A stretch of DNA of 64,000 nt from Bowmanella pacifica (GCF_014645355.1 NZ_BMLS01000008.1:156106-220105); one strand, 5' to 3'; positions 46,848 to 57,169 are shown, counted from the stretch's first letter. Notes: generated by a model from the letters alone, not told the origin. Numbers and translations are program-made.

Positions 46848-47855
46848 TTACTCCTGACTGATGGCTGCGCTAAGTTGAATTAATTCCAATGCTTTTTGGC
46901 CCTGCATTATGTCCATGGCCATTTCGGCCCCTTGGGCGAAACTGTCGGTTTTACCCATCAGGGTTAACAGTGCGCCGGTGTTAATAGCCACGGCCTGGCA
47001 ATGGGCGGCTTGTCCCTTACCGCTGAGTACCGCTTCAATCAGCCGTTTATTTTCTTCGGGCTCGGCGCCGGTAATGGCACTGATGGGCTGTTCGGGTAGA
47101 CCAAAATCGGCCGGGGTCAGGGTAAATTCACGAATTTCACCATCTGCTAAGGTTGCTACCTGGCTTGGGCCATGCAGGGCAAACTCATCCAGACCGCTAC
47201 CATGTACCACCATGGCCTTTTGATAACCCAACAGTTTCAGGGTTTCGGCAAAGGGCCTGACCAGTTCGGGTAAATAAACGCCGATCAGCATATGCGTCGG
47301 CTTGGCCGGGTTAGCCAATGGCCCCAATAGATTAAATAAGGTGCGGGTTTTTAGCGCTGTTCTGACCGGCATGGCGTGGCGAATACCGGCATGGTAATTA
47401 GGTGCAAATAAAAAGCACAGGCCTGACTCATCCAGGCAGCGTCTGGCGGTATCTGCACTCATGGTCAGATTCAGGCCAAACTCACGAAACAGATCGGCGG
47501 AGCCTGACTTGCTCGATACGCTGCGGTTGCCATGCTTGGCCACTTTAATACCGCATGCTGCACCGACAATGGCGCTGGATGATGAGATATTCAGGGTATG
47601 AAAGCCGTCACCACCGGTGCCGACAATATCGGCAAATTCATAATCCGGGCGGGGGAAGGGGGCAGCATGGCTGACCAGCGCTGAGGCCGCACCGGCAATC
47701 TCGGCGGGGGTTTCACCACGCACTTTCAGCGCGGTTAGCACCGAGGAAAGCACAATGGGATCCATATTGCCTTCTATCACCTGACTGAACAGACCGAAGC
47801 TTTCCTCCTGAGTGAGAGGCTGCAAGGCGTAGAGTTTTTCTAACTGATCTTGCAT
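46848..47855 (-). CDS. trpD: Anthranilate phosphoribosyltransferase
   Basis: Transfers phosphoribose from PRPP to anthranilate. The separate 335-residue protein (not fused to TrpG as in E. coli) shows the PRPP loop [29 protein letters not shown] and [13 protein letters not shown]. It follows trpG by 5 bases. Confidence 0.97.
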   Translation of the reverse strand: MQDQLEKLYALQPLTQEESFGLFSQVIEGNMDPIVLSSVLTALKVRGETPAEIAGAASALVSHAAPFPRPDYEFADIVGTGGDGFHTLNISSSSAIVGAACGIKVAKHGNRSVSSKSGSADLFREFGLNLTMSADTARRCLDESGLCFLFAPNYHAGIRHAMPVRTALKTRTLFNLLGPLANPAKPTHMLIGVYLPELVRPFAETLKLLGYQKAMVVHGSGLDEFALHGPSQVATLADGEIREFTLTPADFGLPEQPISAITGAEPEENKRLIEAVLSGKGQAAHCQAVAINTGALLTLMGKTDSFAQGAEMAMDIMQGQKALELIQLSAAISQE

Positions 47856-47860
47856 CTTGT

Positions 47861-48457
47861 TTATCCTTGTTGGTTACACAGATAGTCAATACTCTGGGAG
47901 AGCAGTTGGCTACCTTGAGAGGTCAGAATGGACTCGGGGTGAAATTGAAAGCCCAACATATTGTCATGTGCCTGGTAGACCGCCATGGGCACCTGTTGGT
48001 AACTGGCCAGTACCTCCAGTCCTTCTGCCAGTTTGGTGGCCATCAGCGAGTGATAGCGGGCCACCGGCAGTGGGTGAGGGAGTGCGGTGAACATTTTGTC
48101 CTGGCAATGGTTGATGGCCGAAGATTTTCCGTGCATCACCTCGCCAGCGCGGCCCACTTCACCACCGTAATGTTCGACAATGGCCTGGTGGCCGAGGCAA
48201 ATGCCCAATATCGGGAATTTCCCTTGCACTAGCTTTAAGAGCGCAGGCATACAGCCAGCGTCACTGGGCGTGCCGGGGCCGGGGGATAGCATTAACAAGG
48301 CATTACCTTGGCAGGCTTGCATTTGACTGAAAATAAACTCGGCATCCAGATTGTTGCGATAGACGGTTAAGTCAAACCCCTGGCAGCGCATTTCATCCAC
48401 CAGGTTGTAGGTGAACGAGTCAAAATTATCGAGTAAAAAAACGTGGGGCTTGTTCAT
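47861..48457 (-). CDS. trpG: Anthranilate synthase glutaminase component
   Basis: Glutamine amidotransferase that supplies ammonia to TrpE. The 198 residues have [30 protein letters not shown], nucleophile Cys87 in GICLGHQAI and the His-Glu pair in FQFHPESI. It overlaps trpE by 4 bases (ATGA) and precedes trpD. The free-standing form is normal outside the enterics. Confidence 0.97.
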   Translation of the reverse strand: MNKPHVFLLDNFDSFTYNLVDEMRCQGFDLTVYRNNLDAEFIFSQMQACQGNALLMLSPGPGTPSDAGCMPALLKLVQGKFPILGICLGHQAIVEHYGGEVGRAGEVMHGKSSAINHCQDKMFTALPHPLPVARYHSLMATKLAEGLEVLASYQQVPMAVYQAHDNMLGFQFHPESILTSQGSQLLSQSIDYLCNQQG

Positions 48458-49994
48458 GCCAATTTCTCCTGATGCGCGTCAACAATGGCGCGTAACACCG
48501 CCTGAGCTTTACTGCGGGTTTCATTGGCTTCGCTGACAGGATCCGAGTCATACACCACGCCAGCGCCAGCCTGCACATAGGCCGTCCCCTGTTGAACAAA
48601 GGCCGAACGGATCACGATACAGGTGTCCATGTCTCCCTGACTATTCAGATAGCCTACTGCACCGCCGTAGCTGCCACGGCGCTGCTTCTCTACGTCACGA
48701 ATCAGCCTGGCGGCGGACACTTTCGGCGCGCCAACCAAGGTGCCCATGTTCATACAGGCCTGGTAGGCATGTAGCGCGTCCAAATCCGCGCGAAGCTGAC
48801 CCACCACACGGGAGACCAGATGCATCACTTGCGAATAACGGTCGACCTTGAGTAAATCTTTGACATAGCGGCTGCCAGGTACCGAGACCCTGGCAATGTC
48901 GTTGCGGGCTAAATCCACCAACATAAGATGCTCGGCTTTTTCCTTGTCATCTTCGCGCAGGTTCAGCTCAATGCGGCTGTCCAAATCCATATTGATGCTG
49001 CCATTAGGGTTAAAGCCACGTGGCCGGGTACCGGCAATGGGATAGACCTCTACCTGATTGCTCTGGCTGCAGTATTTGAGGGCTGACTCTGGTGAAGCGC
49101 CGAAAATACAAAAGGCGTCATCTTGCAGGAAGAACATATAAGGGCTGGGGTTTTGTTGTTTGAGTTTCGCGTAGGCAAGGTGCGGATCGGGACAGGGCAG
49201 GCTGAAGGTTCTGGACGGTACGACCTGAAAAATGTCGCCGGCCAGAATATGCTCTTTCAGCGCGCGCACATCCTGTTGGTAGATATCGTCGCTCTTGTCC
49301 ACGCTAAGCTGCTCGCGACTGACGCGGGGGACGGCCTGTTGCTGGTAGCTGCCGCCTTGCACCAATTGTTGGTTAAGCTGCTCTAAGCGCTGACTGACCG
49401 CAAAGTAATTTTGCGCTACGTTGTTGCCGGAAAACACACTGCCGATAATATCGGTTGTCTGAGTCTGATGGTCTATCAGGATCAGGGTTTCGGCCAGATA
49501 GAACACAAAATCCGGACAGGTATTGGCACCATTGGGCACGTCAGGCAGGTTTTCAAAGCCGCCCAGTAAGTCATAGGCAAAAACGCCACCTAAAAATACC
49601 GCATGGGGATGCTGACGCAGCGGCTGAACCTGATTGACCAGGGTGCGCAGACTGTCAAACACCGACTTGGCTTTCAGGCGACTGTCCTCATCAAGCTGGC
49701 TGTCGTTTGGCGCAAAAGTCAGGGTCAGGGAGTCGTCACTGGCTTGTTGAACCTGACTGGCCTGGCTCTGCTTAACCAACAGCGGCAGCAGCGCTTGGCC
49801 GTTATTTGTCAGAGCCTGCACGCTAACGGTTTGGCCGTGACAGGTTAGCTTGAGTGCGGCATCCACCAATATAAGCTGTTGGCCTTGTTATGACAGAGCC
49901 GTTGATAGAGATTTAAAGGGTCAGCCTGATAGCGGCTTGAGACAATCAATGTCTCGACCTTCCCTGGTTGTTCACTTAGTTGCGCTAAACTCAT
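48454..49994 (-). pseudogene. trpE: Anthranilate synthase component I with N-terminal deletion and frameshift
   Basis: First enzyme of tryptophan synthesis, normally about 520 residues. Here the family N-terminus (SLAQLSEQPGKVETLIVSS, ADPLNLYQRLCHNKANSL) starts at ATG 49994 but stops at 49847-49845. The remainder (LVDAALKLTCHGQTVSVQAL to the end) is in another frame from 49869 to 48454 and carries complete chorismate-binding motifs such as IAGTRPRG, LARNDIARVS and GSYGGAVGY. At the junction the segment LLLESAEIDSKD...LLLVD of relatives is reduced to about LxLVD, with one base too few to keep frame. The LLES part forms the Trp-feedback site in known TrpE. Either trpE is broken, or a base error hides an in-frame 16-residue deletion. 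The rest of the operon is intact. Confidence 0.8.
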
Positions 49995-50013
49995 GTTGTT
50001 GTTCCGAAAGTAT

Positions 50014-50045
50014 AAAAACAAAAAAGGCCCGCAGATGCGGGCCTT
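50014..50045 (-). terminator. trp attenuator terminator
   Basis: On the minus strand AAGGCCCGCA-TC-TGCGGGCCTT (50045-50024) is followed by TTTTGTTTTT to 50014. A competing antiterminator can form between GCGGGC (50082-50077) and GCCCGC (50042-50037), and an earlier hairpin spans 50096-50073 over the leader stop codon. Confidence 0.93.
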
Positions 50046-50081
50046 CAGAATGCTTTTCCAAGCACAAACGCACACAGCCCG

Positions 50082-50132
50082 CTAGTTCGGGTTGTGCCAC
50101 CACCAAATTGTGTTGATTGCGTTGATGTTCAT
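50082..50132 (-). CDS. trpL: trp leader peptide with three consecutive Trp codons
   Basis: Sixteen-codon leader MNINAINTIWWWHNPN ending in TAG. Three adjacent TGG codons act as the sensor: when charged tRNA-Trp is scarce the ribosome stalls there and the antiterminator forms; otherwise the terminator at 50045-50014 stops transcription before trpE. It is too short for standard gene finding. The E. coli leader has two Trp codons and the same overall plan. Confidence 0.93.
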   Translation of the reverse strand: MNINAINTIWWWHNPN

Positions 50133-50151
50133 GGATTCTTTGCCTGAATGA

Positions 50152-50179
50152 GGTACGTTCTTCGTACCAAATTGTTATA
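50152..50179 (-). promoter_or_regulatory. trp promoter -10 with adjacent palindromic operator candidate
   Basis: TATAAC (50179-50174, minus strand) is a -10 candidate about 40 bases before trpL. Just downstream is a 6-bp perfect inverted repeat GGTACG-TTCTT-CGTACC (50152-50168). Its GTAC half-sites recall TrpR operators but it does not match the E. coli CTAGT core, so TrpR binding is inference. Confidence 0.5.
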
Positions 50180-50241
50180 ATCTCGATGCTTTATAGAAGA
50201 AAACAAAATAGATGTCCTGTCAATAGTCAATGTGGGAAAAG

Positions 50242-51093
50242 ATGAAAATAGATTTGCACAGCCATACCCATCACTCCGATGGGGCGCTATCGCCCCGGGA
50301 GTTGGTAGACAGGGCGCATAATATGCAGCTAGACGCGTTGGCCATTACGGATCACGATACGGTGGCAGCCATTGATGAAGCCAAGGCTTACCAGCAAACC
50401 CAGAAGCGGCCGTTGTGGCTTATTCCCGGGGTGGAGATATCCACTCGTTGGCATGGCTTTGATATTCATGTGCTAGGACTGAATATTAATCATCAGGATC
50501 CCGGACTGCTGGAGCGATTGGCAGGCCAGAGTAAGGCCCGTGAAAAACGTGCCAGAGAAATGGCCGACAAGCTCGCCAAGGCCGGTATTGATGGTATTTA
50601 TGAAGATGCCAAAACCCTGGCTGGTGTGGGGCAACTCACCCGTTCACACTTTGCCAGAGCACTGGTGAAACGTGGGGCGGTAAAAGATCACGAAGATGCC
50701 TTCAAAAAATACCTGGGCAAGGACAAGCGTGCCTTTGTTAAACCCCAGTGGCCGGAGATTCCAGACGCTATTCAGTGGATCCATGACGCCGGCGGGAAGG
50801 CCGTGCTGGCGCACCCCGCACGTTACGATCTGTCTGCCAAGTGGCTGCGCCGCTTGTTGGTGTTTTTTGCCGAATCTGGCGGTCATGGTATGGAAGTGAC
50901 ACACCCGCAACTGGCACCGGATCTAAAACGCCAGTTAGCCTGTTATGCCAAGGAGTATGGACTGCAAGCGTCTGCGGGCTCTGACTTTCATTTTCCCGGC
51001 CGCTGGACCGAACTTGGCCGCAATTTGCAGATGGATCCCGAACTAATACCGGTTTGGCAAAGCTGGCCGGCACCGGAAAACGTCACAGAGTAA
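50242..51093 (+). CDS. rnm: Rnm/YciV, PHP-domain 5'-3' exoribonuclease (RNase AM)
   Basis: PHP-family metal-dependent enzyme, in E. coli an RNase maturing the 5' ends of rRNAs and acting on short RNAs and adenosine bisphosphate. Start 50242 is chosen for the GGGAAAAG site; an ATG four codons earlier has none. The 283 residues carry the PHP metal motifs IDLHSHTHHSDG, ITDHDT, PGVEIS, AHPARY and GSDFHFPGRW. It is divergent from trpL, the conserved yciV-trp neighbourhood, and followed by yciO. Confidence 0.94.
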   Translation: MKIDLHSHTHHSDGALSPRELVDRAHNMQLDALAITDHDTVAAIDEAKAYQQTQKRPLWLIPGVEISTRWHGFDIHVLGLNINHQDPGLLERLAGQSKAREKRAREMADKLAKAGIDGIYEDAKTLAGVGQLTRSHFARALVKRGAVKDHEDAFKKYLGKDKRAFVKPQWPEIPDAIQWIHDAGGKAVLAHPARYDLSAKWLRRLLVFFAESGGHGMEVTHPQLAPDLKRQLACYAKEYGLQASAGSDFHFPGRWTELGRNLQMDPELIPVWQSWPAPENVTE

Positions 51094-51172
51094 GCAGGTA
51101 AAGCGCAAAAAGCGCTTGCCATGCCAACCACTTATGCCACCATTAGACTATATGTGTTTACTGAGCCAGTGA

Positions 51173-51793
51173 ATGAGTCAGTTTTTCTATGTCCATCCGG
51201 ACAATCCTCAGCAACGCTTGATGAAGCAAGCAGTCGATATGATAAGAAGTGGTGCCGTGGTGGTTTATCCCACCGACTCCGGTTATGCCATTGGTTGTCA
51301 GCTAGACGACAAGCATGCCCTTGAGCGTATTATCCGTATTCGCGAGTTAGGCAAAGACCATAACTTTACACTGATGTGTCGTGATATGTCGGAATTGTCG
51401 GTTTACGCCAGAGTGGATAATCAGGCGTTCAGACAGATCAAAAATAACACCCCCGGTGCCTATACTTTTATTCTCAAAGCCACCAAGGAAGTCCCTAAAC
51501 GCTTGCATCATCCTAAGCGTAAAACCATTGGTCTTCGTGTGCCGGATAACCGCATCGCGCTGGCGCTTTTGGAAGAGCTTGGTGAGCCGCTGATGTCTAC
51601 TTCGTTGATTTTGCCGGGTAACCAGCTGGCAGAGTCGGATCCGGAAATTATCCGCGATATGTTGGAAAAACAAGTAGATCTCATCATAAATGGTGGCCAT
51701 CTTGGTGAACATCCCACCACAGTGCTGGATCTGTCTGAAGGCGAATGCGTGGTGATCCGTGAAGGAGAAGGAGATATTTCCGCCTTTGTCTGA
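51173..51793 (+). CDS. yciO: YciO, Sua5/YrdC/YciO family protein
   Basis: Threonylcarbamoyl-AMP-synthase-like protein of 206 residues; YciO is a paralogue of TsaC and its own cellular role is less certain. Conserved pieces are VVVYPTDSGYAIGCQ, RIRELGKDHNFTLMCRD, NTPGAYTFILKAT, RKTIGLRVPDN and MSTSLILPG. It overlaps scpA by 35 bases, so the genes are closely coupled. Confidence 0.94.
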   Translation: MSQFFYVHPDNPQQRLMKQAVDMIRSGAVVVYPTDSGYAIGCQLDDKHALERIIRIRELGKDHNFTLMCRDMSELSVYARVDNQAFRQIKNNTPGAYTFILKATKEVPKRLHHPKRKTIGLRVPDNRIALALLEELGEPLMSTSLILPGNQLAESDPEIIRDMLEKQVDLIINGGHLGEHPTTVLDLSEGECVVIREGEGDISAFV

Positions 51794-52652
51794 GCCTCAG
51801 GATACGCAAAACGACAACCTCACAAGAGCGCCAGTACAGCAGCCGCTGCCACTGGCGTTTGTGCATGGTGAAGCCTTTCTTGAAAGACCAGAAGACTTGT
51901 ATATTCCTCCTGATGCGTTGGAAGTGATCCTGGAGAGTTTTGAAGGGCCTCTGGATTTATTACTGTATCTGATTCGTAAACAAAAATTCGATATAGCCAG
52001 CCTGCCCGTTTTACAAATTACCCGTCAGTACATGGAATATGTGGAGGTCATGAAAGACCTTAAATTGGAATTGGCCGGAGAATATTTGTTAATGGCGGCC
52101 ATTTTGGCGGAGATTAAATCCAGGGTATTGCTGCCCAAGCGCGCTGATGCGCCTGAGGATGAGGAAGACCCAAGAGCCGAGCTGATTCGTCGACTGCGCG
52201 AATACGAAGCGATTAAGCAAGCAGCCCAGGAACTGGATAGTTTGCCCCGTCAGGAACGTGATTTTTTTCTGGCCGCTGCACAAACCAGCGAGAATTGTCA
52301 GCCTATTCGTATTCTGCCGACGGTAACGTTGCAAGAGCTGGTGTTGAGTTTTCAGGATGTATTGACCCGTGCAGCCGCCTTTGAGCACCACCATATCAAG
52401 CGGGAAGCCCTTTCTACCCGCGAGCGAATGAGTGCCATTTTGGAGCGACTGGAGGGTGAAGCACAATTTGTGGCTTTTCAGGCCCTGTTTACGGTAGAAG
52501 AAGGGCGAGCAGGGGTAGTGGTGACCTTTCTGGCGGTATTGGAACTGGTGAAGGAGTCGCTGATAGAGTTAGTGCAAGCGGCACCCTACACACAAATTCA
52601 CGTAAAAGCCTGCCAGCCGTTGGAGGATGCCTATGGCACGGATCTCGAATGA
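51759..52652 (+). CDS. scpA: ScpA, segregation and condensation protein A
   Basis: Kleisin subunit bridging SMC-type condensin with ScpB. GTG 51759 is the start used; it overlaps yciO by 35 bases and alternatives are few, so the exact N-terminus is uncertain. The 297 residues contain LESFEGPLDLLLYLIRKQKFDIASLPV, LELAGEYLLMAAILAEIKSRVLLP and the C-terminal winged-helix FVAFQALFTVEEGRAGVVVTFLAVLELVKE. Gammaproteobacteria with MukBEF do not usually carry it; Alteromonadales often do. No smc gene is in the window. It overlaps scpB by about 20 bases. Confidence 0.95.
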   Translation: MKEKEIFPPLSEPQDTQNDNLTRAPVQQPLPLAFVHGEAFLERPEDLYIPPDALEVILESFEGPLDLLLYLIRKQKFDIASLPVLQITRQYMEYVEVMKDLKLELAGEYLLMAAILAEIKSRVLLPKRADAPEDEEDPRAELIRRLREYEAIKQAAQELDSLPRQERDFFLAAAQTSENCQPIRILPTVTLQELVLSFQDVLTRAAAFEHHHIKREALSTRERMSAILERLEGEAQFVAFQALFTVEEGRAGVVVTFLAVLELVKESLIELVQAAPYTQIHVKACQPLEDAYGTDLE

Positions 52653-53223
52653 ACAATTAAAACAGCTGGTTGAGGCGGCTATTTTTGTGGCCGATGAGCC
52701 TATCAGTGCCGAGCGTCTGCAAGAAACGGTGTTGCTGGATCTGAAAGTCAGCCAAAAACGTCTGAAAGCTATTCTTGATGAGTTACAGCTGGACTATCGC
52801 CCCCGTGGCGTTCAGTTAATTAAGGTGGCCAGCGGCTATCGTTTTCAATCTATGGATAGTCTCGCCCCTTGGTTATCCAAGCTCTGGCAGGAACAGGCAC
52901 CACGTTATTCTCGTGCCTTGCTGGAAACGCTGGCATTGATAGCCTACCGTCAGCCTATCACCCGGGGCGAGATTGAAGACGTTCGCGGCGTATCGGTCAG
53001 CACACATATTATTAAAACCCTCAGCGAGCGGGGCTGGATAAAAGTGGTTGGGCATAAAGAGGTACCAGGACGGCCAGCGCTTTATGCCACCACCAAGGCG
53101 TTTTTGGACTACTTCTCTCTTGGTCATTTGGATGAATTGCCATCCGAGCTGGACTTTACTGCGTTGGCTGACACCGTTGTCCCTGATGGTCAGATAAAAC
53201 CGGATAGCGAAGAGCTACACTAA
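52633..53223 (+). CDS. scpB: ScpB, segregation and condensation protein B
   Basis: Dimeric winged-helix partner of ScpA in the Smc-ScpAB complex. I prefer ATG 52633, 6 bases after GGAGG, over ATG 52627 which overlaps that site. The 196 residues show QLVEAAIFVADEPIS, RPRGVQLIKVASGYRF, LLETLALIAYRQPITRGEIE and VSVSTHIIKTLSERGWIKVVGHKEVPGRPALY. It overlaps scpA and is followed by rluB. Confidence 0.96.
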   Translation: MARISNEQLKQLVEAAIFVADEPISAERLQETVLLDLKVSQKRLKAILDELQLDYRPRGVQLIKVASGYRFQSMDSLAPWLSKLWQEQAPRYSRALLETLALIAYRQPITRGEIEDVRGVSVSTHIIKTLSERGWIKVVGHKEVPGRPALYATTKAFLDYFSLGHLDELPSELDFTALADTVVPDGQIKPDSEELH

Positions 53224-53309
53224 CACTGGTGCATAACCCGCTTGGCGAGTAGAATAGCGGCCTTTTTAACGCTAATGTTCATTGGGAATATGGCGAACGC
53301 GAGGCGCAC

Positions 53310-54155
53310 GTGAGCGAAAAACTGCAGAAGGTACTGGCCAATGCCGGTGTCGGTTCCCGTCGGGAGATGGAAAAGTGGATTACCGGAGGCCGGGTGTCTG
53401 TCAATGGACAACTTGCCACACTGGGACAACGGGTTGAAGCCGAAGACAAAATTCGGGTCGATGGCAAGCTGTTGGATATCCAAACCGAGAAGCCCATTTG
53501 CCGGGTGTTGATGTACAACAAACCGGAAGGGGAGCTCTGTAGCCGTAGCGATCCGCAAGGCCGTTCCACCGTGTTTGATCGTTTGCCTCGCATCAAGCAA
53601 GGCCGCTGGATTGCCGTCGGTCGTCTGGATATCAACACCAGTGGTTTATTGCTGTTCACTAACGACGGTGAGTTGGCTAATCGCTTGATGCATCCCAGCC
53701 ACGAGGTTGAGCGCGAGTACGCGGTACGGGTGTTTGGTGAAGTGACAGACGAGATGATTCGTCGTCTGAAAAATGGTGTCAAACTCGAAGATGGAGATGC
53801 CAAATTTACCACCATTCGCCGCCATCCAGGTGACGAAGAAAGCATGAACCAATGGTTCAATGTGACCCTAAGTGAAGGCCGTAATCGAGAAGTACGCCGT
53901 ATGTGGGAGTCACAAGACGTTAAAGTCAGTCGCCTTATACGTGTTCGCTACGGTGACATGGAGCTGGAAAAGCGCCTGCCGCAAGGTGCCTGGGTGGAGT
54001 TAAAGCTTAAAGATGTGAACGCGCTGCGTAAGCTTGCTAATTTGCCACCAGAAAAAGACACCATGTTGCCTGCTGACGATAAAAAGCGCCTGGATCATGT
54101 GCGTATCTCCCGGATGCGTCGTGCCGTACGTAAGCATCAGATAAACAAAAAGTAG
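53310..54155 (+). CDS. rluB: RluB-type 23S rRNA pseudouridine synthase
   Basis: Probably makes pseudouridine 2605 in 23S rRNA. The GTG start has GAGG upstream; 281 residues. An S4 RNA-binding domain ([21 protein letters not shown]) precedes the RsuA-family catalytic domain with Asp107 in [22 protein letters not shown] and [13 protein letters not shown]. The scpAB context and the lysine/arginine-rich tail favour RluB over RluE, RluF or RsuA. Confidence 0.93.
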   Translation: MSEKLQKVLANAGVGSRREMEKWITGGRVSVNGQLATLGQRVEAEDKIRVDGKLLDIQTEKPICRVLMYNKPEGELCSRSDPQGRSTVFDRLPRIKQGRWIAVGRLDINTSGLLLFTNDGELANRLMHPSHEVEREYAVRVFGEVTDEMIRRLKNGVKLEDGDAKFTTIRRHPGDEESMNQWFNVTLSEGRNREVRRMWESQDVKVSRLIRVRYGDMELEKRLPQGAWVELKLKDVNALRKLANLPPEKDTMLPADDKKRLDHVRISRMRRAVRKHQINKK

Positions 54156-54231
54156 TTAGCCATTCGCCGCCAGCGCGGCGCTTTGTGGCGAGCCTTTCCT
54201 GCTCGTCACATACACCCTTGTTGGAGCGGTT

Positions 54232-55161
54232 ATGCAAACAGTTGTCGTCAGGCATTGGTACGGGTTTGGCTTGGCACTGCTCACGGCAGTGTTGTGGGGC
54301 ATGTTACCGGTTGCGCTTAAACTGTGTCTGGAAGTGATGGATGCCATCAGTATCACCTGGTATCGCTTTACCGCCGCCGCACTGGTGGTAGGAATTATGC
54401 TCTACAAGACTAAGGCTCTGCCCCCTATGCGGGCGATCAGTCGCACCAATAACCTACTGATTGCCGCCGCCGCTGTTGGTCTGATTGCTAACTATGTGTT
54501 GTATTTGCAAGGGTTAAACTATCTGAACCCGGAAACCGGCCAGGTTGTTATTCAACTTGCGCCATTCTTGCTGATGATTGGCGGCATTCTTATCTATAAA
54601 GAACAGTTTAACCGGCTGGAAAAGTTAGGCGCCCTGATTCTGCTTTCTGGTTTGATGTTGTTTTTTAATGACCGTTTACCCGTGCTCTTCAGCTCGTTGG
54701 GAGAATACACACAGGGCGTCCTGCTGATCGTTGTGGCGTCTATTACCTGGGCCTGGTATGCACTGTCACAGAAAGTCTTGTTAAGAGCAGTTACTGCCAA
54801 GCAGCTCACATTAATTTTATACTCTGCGGGTGGGGTGGCGTTGCTGCCGTTTTCAGACTTGGCCTCAGTAACACAACTTAACTCCCTGCAAATGTGGGCA
54901 CTGGTGTTTTGCTGTGCCAATACGCTAGTGGGCTATGGCGCTTTTACTGAGGCACTGAATGTCTGGCATGCGTCCAAAGTCAGTGCGGTAATTGCCTTGG
55001 CACCGCTGTTTACCTTTGCCAGTATGGAAATGGCGGTATGGGTTTGGCCAGACCATTTTGTTGCCAGTGAGCTGGATACATGGGCCTATATTGGTGCCGG
55101 TATGGTTATGCTGGGTTCTATGTTAGCCGCGGCCGGCAAAGCCAAGGCAAAGCAAGCCTGA
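54232..55161 (+). CDS. EamA-family drug/metabolite transporter
   Basis: Ten-helix inner-membrane transporter of 309 residues with two EamA repeats: GLALLTAVLWGMLPVALKL opening the first and GVLLIVVASITWAWYALSQK opening the second. The shared features NYVLYLQGLNYLNPETGQVV and ALNVWHASKVSAVIALAPLF are typical of DMT carriers. The substrate is unknown. Its stop overlaps the next gene by one base (TGATG), so the two are coupled. Confidence 0.9.
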   Translation: MQTVVVRHWYGFGLALLTAVLWGMLPVALKLCLEVMDAISITWYRFTAAALVVGIMLYKTKALPPMRAISRTNNLLIAAAAVGLIANYVLYLQGLNYLNPETGQVVIQLAPFLLMIGGILIYKEQFNRLEKLGALILLSGLMLFFNDRLPVLFSSLGEYTQGVLLIVVASITWAWYALSQKVLLRAVTAKQLTLILYSAGGVALLPFSDLASVTQLNSLQMWALVFCCANTLVGYGAFTEALNVWHASKVSAVIALAPLFTFASMEMAVWVWPDHFVASELDTWAYIGAGMVMLGSMLAAAGKAKAKQA

Positions 55162-55454
55162 TGTTGCATATTCTGCTGCATGCACTTATCCCGTTACTGA
55201 TTGCCTTAAGTTTTGCCGGTAAACAGTGGCGCAAGGCGTTTGTGATAATGATGCTCACCATGCTGGTGGATCTTGACCATTTGCTGGCGACTCCCATTTA
55301 TGACCCACAGCGCTGCAGTATTGGTTTTCACCCTTTACACCAATGGCCTTGGTTTATCTTATATGGACTGCTGGCATTCTTACCTAAGACACGTTGGATT
55401 GGCGTGGGCTTAGTGATTCATATGTTGTTGGACTGGCAGGATTGTTATTTTTAA
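55161..55454 (+). CDS. DUF6122-type small membrane protein
   Basis: 97-residue protein with about three hydrophobic segments. The pattern LLHALIPLLIALSF, MLVDLDHLLATPIYDP, RCSIGFHPLHQWP and LVIHMLLDWQDCYF matches the uncharacterised family I know as DUF6122; conserved His, Asp and Cys residues near membrane ends recall metal-dependent membrane hydrolases, which is inference. ATG 55161 overlaps the transporter stop. The frame is open upstream inside that gene. Confidence 0.85.
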   Translation: MLHILLHALIPLLIALSFAGKQWRKAFVIMMLTMLVDLDHLLATPIYDPQRCSIGFHPLHQWPWFILYGLLAFLPKTRWIGVGLVIHMLLDWQDCYF

Positions 55455-55514
55455 GGCGAGGGAAGGGGAGATAAGGCAGGCAGCCGCTCAGACTACCCGC
55501 CTTTTGTGACCTGT

Positions 55515-56951
55515 TTAGGGGACGACCACAATTTTGCAGCCGTTAGTCGCGCCTTCGGTTTCCATTTCATCACCATAGGTCATGATAAATTGATCGCCAG
55601 ACTCAACCAGATTCAGTTCTTGTAAACAGGCAATCACATCATTCTTCAACTGACCAGGTACGCTACCTGTGGAATCAAAGTAGACGGGCTTGACGCCGCG
55701 GTACAAGGCCATCACATTCAAAGATTGTTGATGACGTGACAAACCATAAATAGGCAGGCTACTGGTAATACGTGACATTAGTCTGGCGGTACCCCCACTT
55801 TCGGTCAGGGCAACAATGGCCTTGATGCTGGATAAGTGGTTAGCGGCATATACCGCTGACAGCGCAGTCGTTTCGCTGATGGAACTGAAGTGTTCATCGA
55901 TACGATGCTTGGAGATTTTCACGCTGGGGTGTGTCTCTGCGCCTTCGCATACGCGCGCCATGGCCTGCACGGTTTCTACCGGGAACTGACCTGCTGCTGT
56001 CTCGGCTGACAACATCACCGCGTCGGTACCATCCAATACGGCGTTGGCGACGTCCATAACCTCGGCACGGGTAGGCAGGGGGCTGGAGATCATCGACTCC
56101 ATCATCTGCGTAGCAGTAATCACCACTTTATTCAGTTGGCGGCTGCGAGAGATCAGTTTTTTCTGCACGCCTACCAATTCAGCATCACCGATTTCCACAC
56201 CTAGGTCGCCACGAGCAACCATTACCGCATCGCTGGCCAGAATGATATCGTCGATAGCTTCATCGCTGGCAACCGCTTCGGCGCGTTCAACCTTGGCGCA
56301 AATCTTGGCTTGGCAACCCGCCGCTTCAGCTAACTGACGTGCATAGCGAAGGTCATCGCCATTTCTTGGGAAAGACACTGCCAGATAATCCACGCCCATT
56401 AAGGCCGCGGTTTTAATATCTTCTTTATCTTTGTCCGTCAGTGCTTCGGCAGATAAACCGCCACCCTGACGGTTGATACCTTTATTGTTGGACAGTTTGC
56501 CGGCAACAGTGACCTTAGTGTGGACTTGATTGCCGACCACGTTTTCCACTTGTAATTGGATACGACCATCGTCCAGCAACAGAATGTCACCAGGACTGAC
56601 GTCCTGTGGCAGTGCTTTGTAATCGATACCGACCTGTTGCTGATTGCCTTCGTCACGACCTAAGTCAGCATCCAGAATGAAATCGTCGCCGATAGCCAGC
56701 TCAACTGGACCGTCGGCAAACTTTGCGACACGAATTTTGGGTCCTTGCAGATCACCCAGAATAGCAATGTACTTGCCTAAACGCTTTGCCACCGCACGCA
56801 CACGCTTAGCGCGGTTGATATGGTCTTCGGCAGTGCCATGAGAAAAGTTCATTCGTACTACATTGGCACCGGCGGCAATGATGGCTTCAATTCTTTCGTC
56901 TGTGTCGGTGGCAGGGCCCAATGTCGCAACGATCTTGGTTCTTCTTAACAT
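55515..56951 (-). CDS. pykA: Pyruvate kinase (PykA type)
   Basis: Converts phosphoenolpyruvate to pyruvate with ATP formation. ATG 56951 gives 478 residues and the start [15 protein letters not shown] as in E. coli PykA; the frame is open to 56990. Motifs include [38 protein letters not shown] and TATQMMESM. Closeness to PykA (AMP-activated form) is judged from memory. A perfect HexR operator lies 86 bases upstream, and hexR itself is the next gene, so it belongs to the HexR carbon regulon. Confidence 0.96.
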   Translation of the reverse strand: MLRRTKIVATLGPATDTDERIEAIIAAGANVVRMNFSHGTAEDHINRAKRVRAVAKRLGKYIAILGDLQGPKIRVAKFADGPVELAIGDDFILDADLGRDEGNQQQVGIDYKALPQDVSPGDILLLDDGRIQLQVENVVGNQVHTKVTVAGKLSNNKGINRQGGGLSAEALTDKDKEDIKTAALMGVDYLAVSFPRNGDDLRYARQLAEAAGCQAKICAKVERAEAVASDEAIDDIILASDAVMVARGDLGVEIGDAELVGVQKKLISRSRQLNKVVITATQMMESMISSPLPTRAEVMDVANAVLDGTDAVMLSAETAAGQFPVETVQAMARVCEGAETHPSVKISKHRIDEHFSSISETTALSAVYAANHLSSIKAIVALTESGGTARLMSRITSSLPIYGLSRHQQSLNVMALYRGVKPVYFDSTGSVPGQLKNDVIACLQELNLVESGDQFIMTYGDEMETEGATNGCKIVVVP

Positions 56952-57036
56952 GATTTGATTCGCTCGCTTTGTGGCTGGTCGGTATAACAAGCCGACCCGG
57001 TTGGATCTCTGAAGGACAGTCTACAACATTTAATGC

Positions 57037-57051
57037 TGTAATTTTATTACA
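57037..57051 (-). promoter_or_regulatory. HexR operator upstream of pykA
   Basis: TGTAATTTTATTACA is a 15-bp palindrome matching the gammaproteobacterial HexR consensus TGTARTWWWAYTACA in every position. It lies between pykA and the end of hexR. Confidence 0.88.
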
Positions 57052-57169
57052 GAATTCTAGCGAAAAATATGTTGCCTGTGAAACTTTTTAACAGATTAAC
57101 TGGTAGGAACAGCCAAAAGTTCGCCAGAATCGGCTAAGTGTTGGGCCTTGGGACCCAACACTATGACAT

